From Promethearchaeota archaeon (GTDB lineage: Archaea; Asgardarchaeota; Lokiarchaeia; Sigynarchaeales; SOKP01), in assembly GCA_030668025.1 (NCBI GenBank), contig DAOUUT010000026.1, positions 1 to 20,595 on the forward strand: DNA of 20,595 nt. The letters are read 5' to 3'. The notes under the pieces were generated by a model. The model saw only the letters and a program-made list of their open reading frames with translations, was not told the origin of the DNA and did not search any database. A program made the position numbers and the translations under genes. Below, in pieces: positions 16,057-20,595 of this stretch. Each line of letters begins with the position of its first letter. Positions within the stretch are counted from its first letter, which is position 1.

Positions 16057-16440
16057 TTAAGGATATCTTTTTGAAATTTCTCCCGCATAGTAGCGGAATA
16101 CAGATACAATTTTCCCCAAATCTTCAATTTTTCTGCTTCCTCCCATTAGGAAAAACCTACCTGCTCCACTTAAAATTATAAACGCTCTATCTCCTCTTAA
16201 AACCACTTCTAACATATTATTATACCCTAATGATTCTATTGCATCATAACCACTCTGCATTACTACAGCACTTAAACTCGAAAATAAATCGGGGTCCACA
16301 TCGTAATCCGGGATGCAAGAAAAAGCTAAGCGCAAACCATCACGGGTTACTAAGGCAAGGGCTTCTAATTCAGTGTGCTCGGTAATATTACCAAGAAATA
16401 TCGATAAGCTATGGGCTTGATCTTGGCTTAAATCGCTCAT
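16057..16440 (-). CDS. Roadblock/LC7-domain protein
   Basis: A single-domain protein of 127 residues. The first helix is SLSIFLGNITEHTELEALAL, then strands VTRDGLRLAFSC, the helix DLFSSLSAVVMQSGYDAIES, strands LEVVLRGDRAFIILSGAGR and RFFLMGG, and a last helix. This is the alpha-beta-alpha order of the Roadblock/LC7 (MglB, dynein light chain 7, LAMTOR) family, which dimerises and contacts small GTPases. The MglA-like GTPase at 3148-3765 is a natural candidate partner, although Asgard genomes usually have many of each. It starts with ATG, 170 bp after the gelsolin gene and 101 bp before the VWA gene. Confidence 0.9.
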   Translation of the reverse strand: MSDLSQDQAHSLSIFLGNITEHTELEALALVTRDGLRLAFSCIPDYDVDPDLFSSLSAVVMQSGYDAIESLGYNNMLEVVLRGDRAFIILSGAGRFFLMGGSRKIEDLGKIVSVFRYYAGEISKRYP

Positions 16441-16610
16441 TTGAATAATCTCTGGCTCTTAATTGATCTTTTTATTATTCTTTATTTAATATAAAATAGA
16501 AGTTTCGAACTTAAAAATTTATATTATTTCAATTAATAGGTTAAATTGTTTTAAAGTTTATTTAAAACTCAATAAAAAATTAAATAAAAGAATATGGTTA
16601 AAGAAAAGTT

Positions 16611-17474
16611 CTAATTACCTTCGAGCTGAGTTTTTATCTGATTTTTTAAAATTTCTTTCTTAGATTTATACTCTACTTTAACATCCATAGGTCCACTTGT
16701 ATGTTTAAGAAATTCTATAGCTAAAATCTTTCCATTCTCTGATAAAATTCTTGGAGAATAATCCTCGGCAAAAAATACGCCTTCTGGAATGGCTCCAACT
16801 TTTGAAATCTCTTTTGATACTTGTTTTTTACCCAAAAATGTTTGAACTCTTTCAACTACAGAGTATGCGTGATTTCCGATAATTATTAATTCTCTTTCAA
16901 ATCCATCAGGTATTTTGATAGCTTCTAATTTTTGCATAATTTCGTTAAAGTCCACGTGTGTTTCGTCTTGCATAAGCGTGGAAAACGACTCTTTACCCGT
17001 ATACAAAGGTCCTGTGTTTTGACCCCCTCTATCTCTAGACCCAGCTATATTCATTCCTGCTGCAGGTTTAGGTGACCCAAATACATTTTTCTCTCTTAAG
17101 GGATGCTTTGTTGCAGCAGAAGCTGTTGTTTGTCCTTCTTCTGCTTTTATCTCCTTTGCAATACCTCCTTCGGTCTTCCCACCAATTAACTTGAGAAAAT
17201 CTGAGTCTTCGTCCCCCTCGTCGAGAGGAACAACCCCAAAATGCATACCTACCTGACCGCGTATATCTTGGCTGCGCTTTGCACCTATAAATTTCGATCT
17301 AACATTACTCCCAATACCTTTCCACAAATAAACTTTACGGTATTCGTCAGAAACTATTACATAGCACTCTTCCGTTTTTAGAATATCTTTTATAGGGCCT
17401 TCTGTTTTGTTTTCTTCTGTGTTTCCATCTGGTAATATTTTGAATACTTGAGTTCCCAATTTACTCTCAACCAA
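16611..17474 (-). CDS. Gelsolin-domain protein with a C-terminal domain of unknown type
   Basis: Residues 8-99 match one gelsolin homology domain: TQVFKILPDG, then LKTEECYVIVSDEYRKVYLW, KGIGSNVRSKFIGAKRSQDI and EGDEDSDFLKLIGG. The LxxxxCYVIVS...KVYLWKGxGS core is the standard gelsolin signature. Residues 100-170 are a Gly/Ser/Ala-rich linker and 171-287 a second folded region (FERELIIIGNHAYSVVERVQ and VGAIPEGVFFAEDYSPRILS) that I do not recognise. Asgard gelsolins are known to bind and sever or sequester actin with Ca2+; the acidic residues here (DEGDED) fit but do not prove Ca2+ binding. The start must be TTG at 17474 or a TTG five codons later: TAG lies directly upstream and the first internal ATG is residue 77. 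No close operon partner: gaps of 140 and 170 bp. Confidence 0.87.
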   Translation of the reverse strand: MVESKLGTQVFKILPDGNTEENKTEGPIKDILKTEECYVIVSDEYRKVYLWKGIGSNVRSKFIGAKRSQDIRGQVGMHFGVVPLDEGDEDSDFLKLIGGKTEGGIAKEIKAEEGQTTASAATKHPLREKNVFGSPKPAAGMNIAGSRDRGGQNTGPLYTGKESFSTLMQDETHVDFNEIMQKLEAIKIPDGFERELIIIGNHAYSVVERVQTFLGKKQVSKEISKVGAIPEGVFFAEDYSPRILSENGKILAIEFLKHTSGPMDVKVEYKSKKEILKNQIKTQLEGN

Positions 17475-17614
17475 CTAATTTTCTGTGATTTAAAAAGGAC
17501 ATTAATTTAATACTATAATAATAAATTAGGTGTTAATAAACTTTTATTAAAAAATAATATGCGTAAAACAAGCTAAATAACCTTCTATAGTTGTCATTTG
17601 ACAAAGAAATTTTA

Positions 17615-19174
17615 TTAATTTTTTAAACTCAAAATTCCGTCATTTATGTTATTTATCAAATCCATTGCCGTAAATCTAGGTCCTATCGATTTCTTACAAG
17701 ATTCTCCTATATAACCATTTAAAAAAGCGGCAGAGCACGCAGATTGGAACGGACTATTTCCGATAGTTAAAAAACTAGCGCACAATCCCGCTAACACATC
17801 GCCAGTTCCACCAATGGACATTTCTGGGCAACCAGTTCTATTTATTTTTAATTTTTTACCGTTGCTAATGTAGTCATATGGTCCTTTTACTAATAATGTA
17901 ACTCCTAGTTTTTTAGCTAAGTTAAATATCTCGGCCCCCCTCAGTTCTATTTCGTCATAGTGTGGCAACTCAATACCCGTCATAATTTTCAATTCTCCTT
18001 CGTGAGGAGTTAAAATCACATTTTTTCCCTTTATCAAATCGAGATGGTTTTTGATTAATTTTAAAGCATCTGCGTCTATAACAATTGATTTATCCTTATT
18101 TTTAAATGGTTCTAATACTTTAATTAGGAGTTCCTCGCTTGCCTTTTCAGTTCCTAATCCTGGACCAATAATTATAGTGTTTGCCCAATCAACTAACCAT
18201 AAAATTTCGTCTAAAGCTTTTGTAGTTAACCAATCTCCTGGACTTGTCCTTACTATCATGTTTGGAGAATAACTTCTTACTACGTTTCCAACCACTTCTG
18301 GAACGTAAGTTATAACTAAATCGCATCCAAAACGAATACTTGCTAACGAGGCGTAAGCAGGCGCTCCAGAATAATTCTTTGAGCCACCAATAACCAAAAC
18401 CCTTCCAAATTCACCCTTGTGGTTATCAACTTTTCTTGATTTCAAAGTTGGGATTAAATCACCTTTTCCAACAAAGATACTTGCTTCTTGTGGGATCCCA
18501 ATAGATTTTATTATTATTTGATACTTTCCAGTTTTCATGCCTTTTTTAATTCTATGGAATGTTATTACTAAATCTGTATTAATAACTTTGTCTGGAACCT
18601 CTCCAGTATCGGGATCCAAACCAGAGGGTACATCAATAGAGACAACTTTAATACGCTCTCTTTCTTTTTCCCGTATATTATTTATGAGGTCTATTGTTGA
18701 TGAAATTGGTTCTCTAATGTGTCCTTTTATTCCCGTACCGAGTAATCCATCTATAATTAACCTATAACTTTGATCTTTTTCAATAATAGATCCAATCTTT
18801 TTTACATCCGTAGAATCTTTAATAAATTCTATTTTAATCGAGTAAGTTAGATTGTTACGCATTATGTTCCAATTGAGTTGAGCTTCTTCCGTTCTTATTT
18901 TTTCAGGGCTTCCGACTAGGACTACCAATACTTTCGCTCCGAAAGAAGACAAATGACGCGCGATAACGAACCCATCTCCACCATTATTTCCCGTTCCACA
19001 AAAAATAGCAACTTTTGAGTTTTCCTTTAAATAACCCTGGGATACTATTTCTGTTGCGAAAGAATACCCTGCGCATTCCATTAAATGGCTTTTTGGAATT
19101 CCTAACCATTCAGAATTATTGTCTAATATTGCCAATTCTTCGGAAGAAATTTTTTTTGAAATAAATCTTTCCAT
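17615..19174 (-). CDS. nnr: Bifunctional NAD(P)HX epimerase / ADP-dependent NAD(P)HX dehydratase
   Basis: The 519-residue protein is a fusion of YjeF_N and ribokinase-like YjeF_C domains, the usual archaeal/bacterial form. N-domain: AIFCGTGNNGGDGFVIARHL (57-74) is the Rossmann-like epimerase motif and VVSIDVPSGLDPDTGE (177-192) the catalytic Asp region. C-domain: HKGEFGRVLVIGGSKNYSGA (252-271), ILTPHEGEL (387-395), LLVKGPYD (427-434) and SIGGTGDVLAGL (453-464) with the catalytic Asp of GGTGD. It repairs hydrated NADH and NADPH: the N-domain interconverts R and S epimers, the C-domain dehydrates S-NAD(P)HX using ADP. Length and motifs are complete. It stands alone with 115- and 140-bp gaps. 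Housekeeping role; no link to the neighbours is expected. Confidence 0.95.
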   Translation of the reverse strand: MERFISKKISSEELAILDNNSEWLGIPKSHLMECAGYSFATEIVSQGYLKENSKVAIFCGTGNNGGDGFVIARHLSSFGAKVLVVLVGSPEKIRTEEAQLNWNIMRNNLTYSIKIEFIKDSTDVKKIGSIIEKDQSYRLIIDGLLGTGIKGHIREPISSTIDLINNIREKERERIKVVSIDVPSGLDPDTGEVPDKVINTDLVITFHRIKKGMKTGKYQIIIKSIGIPQEASIFVGKGDLIPTLKSRKVDNHKGEFGRVLVIGGSKNYSGAPAYASLASIRFGCDLVITYVPEVVGNVVRSYSPNMIVRTSPGDWLTTKALDEILWLVDWANTIIIGPGLGTEKASEELLIKVLEPFKNKDKSIVIDADALKLIKNHLDLIKGKNVILTPHEGELKIMTGIELPHYDEIELRGAEIFNLAKKLGVTLLVKGPYDYISNGKKLKINRTGCPEMSIGGTGDVLAGLCASFLTIGNSPFQSACSAAFLNGYIGESCKKSIGPRFTAMDLINNINDGILSLKN

Positions 19175-19289
19175 AACAATTAACTTTAAGATATTGAGAT
19201 AAAAAACATTTTAGGTTTTGTTTTAAATAAAAAAAAAGTAGTTTTAATTATTTCTACACTAAATTTCTTTATTCGAAAAATTTAATAAT

Positions 19290-19652
19290 TTATTTGAATT
19301 TGTTAGGAAATTGCGGTAAACAACTAATATCTTTTAGTTTCCGAAATTGTTTATCGAAAGTGAAAATTTGATTAACACCTTTTTCTTTCATAATTAAGTA
19401 AGCAGAAATGTCATTTGAATCCATATTATATTTCGTAATTTTATCTATTGAGTTAATATACATCAAATTTGACACTTCGATTATCTCAATAGAATTATTT
19501 GATATAATTCCTAATAAAAATTGCCGCAAAGCTTCCCATGACATAGCTTGCTTAAGAAGATTTACAATCTCGGCTAATTGAATTATGGAGATACAGAACT
19601 CTCCATCATGTTTGTCAATTTTTAAGATAATTTTTTTAGCTTCTTCTTTCAT
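19290..19652 (-). CDS. N-terminally truncated PIN-domain protein, probable pseudogene
   Basis: The 120-residue ORF carries the middle and end of a PIN ribonuclease domain: CISIIQLAEIVNLLKQAM with conserved acidic E28, MDSNDISAYLIMKEKG with D81 and IFTFDKQFRKLKD with D100. The first beta strand with the essential Asp (normally DTNxxI) is missing from the ORF. The same frame upstream reads FLDFV, stop (19713-19715), FKYAYYKSKKGKN, which aligns position for position with a typical PIN start such as FLDTNVFIYAYY, so a nonsense change appears to have removed the N-terminus. No other start codon lies between that stop and the ATG at 19652. No antitoxin gene is adjacent. Without the first Asp it should not cleave RNA. 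Confidence 0.7.
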   Translation of the reverse strand: MKEEAKKIILKIDKHDGEFCISIIQLAEIVNLLKQAMSWEALRQFLLGIISNNSIEIIEVSNLMYINSIDKITKYNMDSNDISAYLIMKEKGVNQIFTFDKQFRKLKDISCLPQFPNKFK

Positions 19653-19782
19653 CCATTGGATCTTTGGAGTTAAATTTTTTCCTTTTTTTGATTTATAATA
19701 AGCATATTTAAATTAGACGAAATCCAAAAAATGAAATGAGTTTAAATGCCGGTGGAGAGATTTGAGCTCTCGACATCCAGAT

Positions 19783-19815
19783 TACATCCAGTCCGACCCA
19801 TTTCTTCAGTAGGAT
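19783..19815 (-). other. tRNA-Met intron 2, canonical position 37/38
   Basis: Thirty-three bases starting ATCC and ending GGATGTA; ATCC and GGAT can pair and would form the intron-side helix next to the anticodon stem, as expected for a bulge-helix-bulge substrate of the archaeal splicing endonuclease. Boundaries are set by the fit of exons to the seven-base anticodon loop. Confidence 0.8.
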
Positions 19816-19831
19816 TATGAGTCTGGCGCTT

Positions 19832-19859
19832 ATTAAACATTCGAATATTCAAATGTTTT
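19832..19859 (-). other. tRNA-Met intron 1, D-loop position
   Basis: A 28-base insertion between the D-loop GGTTAT and the 3' D-stem AAGC. It is nearly all hairpin (11 bp with a two-base loop). Removing it restores GCTT/AAGC pairing and normal arm lengths. The exact cut point can slide by a few bases without changing the mature sequence. Confidence 0.75.
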
Positions 19860-19943
19860 ATAACCAAGCTAAGCCACACCGGCAAATTAAATATATTATA
19901 TTATTAACCTAATTTAAAATTATTATTATCTTTTTTGTTTTAT

Positions 19944-19968
19944 TAAAAGAATTAAAAAGAAATAAGAA
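19944..19968 (-). terminator. T-rich terminator after tRNA-Thr
   Basis: On the minus strand, directly after the discriminator base, the sequence is TTTCTTATTTCTTTTTAATT. Runs of T immediately after an archaeal tRNA 3' end are the usual intrinsic termination signal; there is no hairpin. Confidence 0.35.
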
Positions 19969-20070
19969 AGCCTCCGGCGGGAATTTCCAAATGAAACAAA
20001 ATGTTTCCTTCTTTTGAACCCGCGACCTTTGCCTTACCAAGGCAACGCAATACCGCTAAGCCACGGAGGC
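19969..20070 (-). tRNA. tRNA-Thr(GGT) with a T-loop intron
   Basis: The mature form is 72 nt. Acceptor GCCTCCG pairs with CGGAGGC, the anticodon stem TTGCC with GGCAA around TTGGTAA (anticodon GGT), and the T stem GCGGG with CCCGC. The discriminator T is typical of archaeal tRNA-Thr. A 30-nt intron (20012-19983) interrupts the T loop between TTCAAA and the last T, position 59/60, and contains the hairpin GAAAC/GTTTC. The D stem is weak: only the two outer pairs form. CCA is not encoded. It lies 85 bp upstream of tRNA-Met on the same strand. Confidence 0.9.
19983..20012 (-). other. tRNA-Thr intron in the T loop (59/60)
   Basis: Thirty bases whose removal restores the loop TTCAAAT between GCGGG and CCCGC. 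The interior GAAAC-ATTTT-GTTTC folds as a small hairpin. Position 59/60 is a known non-canonical archaeal intron site. Confidence 0.75.
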
Positions 20071-20210
20071 AAAACTACTAATGAATCTTTCAATTCAATT
20101 TTAAAATTAATTTTTAAATTAATAAATTATTTATAAATTAAAAATTTTTTTACTCCTTCCTAACTATTAGTAAGAAAATAAAGTAAATAAAAAAAAAATA
20201 AGTTATTCAT

Positions 20211-20595
20211 TTACAAAAGATCGTGTTTATTCCACAAACTATCTTTTGCTTCATACTCTGCATAAATATCTTTAAATTTTCGATAAGGTTTTACTTCCTT
20301 TTTACCAGAACCGCTACGACTACTTCTTAATCTAGGACTTCGTCCACCACCCTTTCCACCCCCTCCAATAACTGGAGGAATTAAAAATTCAGCTAGAATC
20401 CAACATATAAATATAACGATCATTGAATTTCTTAGAAATATCGCTATCAATTTATTAGGGGTGTCTTTCTCAACTGAAGCATTGTCAAGATCGTAAAGGC
20501 CCGATAATGTGAAATAATTAAGAATCCAAAAGATTACAATTAGAATTCCACTAAACATAAATATAGCACTCAATGCGCATTCTAAACAGCTTAAG
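20211..20595 (-). CDS. Two-helix membrane protein with Gly/Ser/Arg-rich tail (5' end may lie outside the window)
   Basis: The frame is open to the right edge, so the true start may be off-window; inside the window a TTG at 20573 would give 120 residues. Two hydrophobic helices are clear: SAIFMFSGILIVIFWILNYF and NSMIVIFICWILAEFLIPPV. They are followed by GGGGKGGGRSPRLRSSRSGS, a basic glycine-rich segment, then a charged tail YRKFKDIYAEYEAKDSLW. By the positive-inside rule the basic tail should be cytoplasmic, with the short Asp/Glu/Lys loop between helices outside. I recognise no family. It lies upstream of the two tRNA genes with 140 bp of AT-rich spacer in which I see nothing else. Confidence 0.7.
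   Translation of the reverse strand, partial: LSCLECALSAIFMFSGILIVIFWILNYFTLSGLYDLDNASVEKDTPNKLIAIFLRNSMIVIFICWILAEFLIPPVIGGGGKGGGRSPRLRSSRSGSGKKEVKPYRKFKDIYAEYEAKDSLWNKHDLL

Larger units (their letters stand above)
19747..19883 (-). tRNA. tRNA-Met(CAT), probably elongator, with two introns
   Basis: Exons are 19883-19860, 19831-19816 and 19782-19747, giving a 76-nt mature tRNA. Acceptor GCCGGTG pairs with CACCGGC and the discriminator is A. The anticodon stem CCAGA/TCTGG closes the loop CTCATAA with anticodon CAT; the T stem GAGAG/CTCTC closes CTCAAAT. The first intron (28 nt, 19859-19832) is in the D loop and folds into an 11-bp hairpin (AAACATTTGAA with TTCGAATGTTT, one G-T). The second (33 nt, 19815-19783) is at the canonical 37/38 site. 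CCA is not encoded. The acceptor fits archaeal elongator tRNA-Met; tRNA-Ile2, which has the same gene anticodon, is less likely. The T loop begins with C rather than T. Confidence 0.9.

Noticed and set aside
19832..19859. Hairpin as transcription terminator or operator
   Set aside because: It lies inside the tRNA-Met gene and its removal restores the D arm, so it is an intron.

Overview
This AT-rich window most likely comes from an Asgard archaeon (Lokiarchaeia-like; this is inferred from gene content, not from a phylogeny). The reasons are a gelsolin-domain protein, an actin-family protein, a Roadblock/LC7 protein and an MglA-type small GTPase in one 20 kb stretch, together with two intron-containing tRNA genes that do not encode CCA and an archaeal-type bifunctional NAD(P)HX repair enzyme.

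Left part (1-3147): the 5' end of a cupin gene on the minus strand, then a spacer carrying two copies of a ~100-bp divergent promoter/start region. Between the copies lies a possible 46-aa ORF. Three plus-strand genes follow: a GIFT/DUF4350-like protein with a ribbon-helix-helix-like tail, a metallo-beta-lactamase-fold hydrolase and an MJ0936/YfcE-type (Vps29-like) phosphoesterase. From 3148 to the right end every gene is on the minus strand.

Centre (3148-13446): an MglA-like GTPase with a perfect palindrome around its TATA-like box; a DEAD-box RNA helicase starting at TTG; and a closely packed run that reads, 5' to 3', AbrB-ACT regulator (13446), Lys/Glu/Pro hexapeptide-repeat protein, divergent actin, 865-aa CHAT-fold protein whose catalytic His and Cys positions are replaced, frameshifted coiled-coil/PLD-like protein, 50-aa basic protein, and an Eco57I-class adenine DNA methyltransferase with no nuclease partner. 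Gaps are 38, 48, 26, 50 and 92 bp, then a 22-bp overlap, so co-transcription is plausible. This actin plus inactive-CHAT locus is the best candidate for an undescribed system.

Right part (13658-20595): a VWA protein with double-psi-barrel-like modules and a long proline linker, a Roadblock/LC7 protein, a gelsolin-domain protein (TTG start), the NAD(P)HX epimerase/dehydratase, a PIN-domain remnant lacking its first catalytic strand, tRNA-Met(CAT) with two introns, tRNA-Thr(GGT) with a T-loop intron, and a two-helix membrane protein running off the right edge. Gelsolin, actin, Roadblock and GTPase together suggest a cytoskeleton/small-GTPase module; the links between them are inferred from proximity only.
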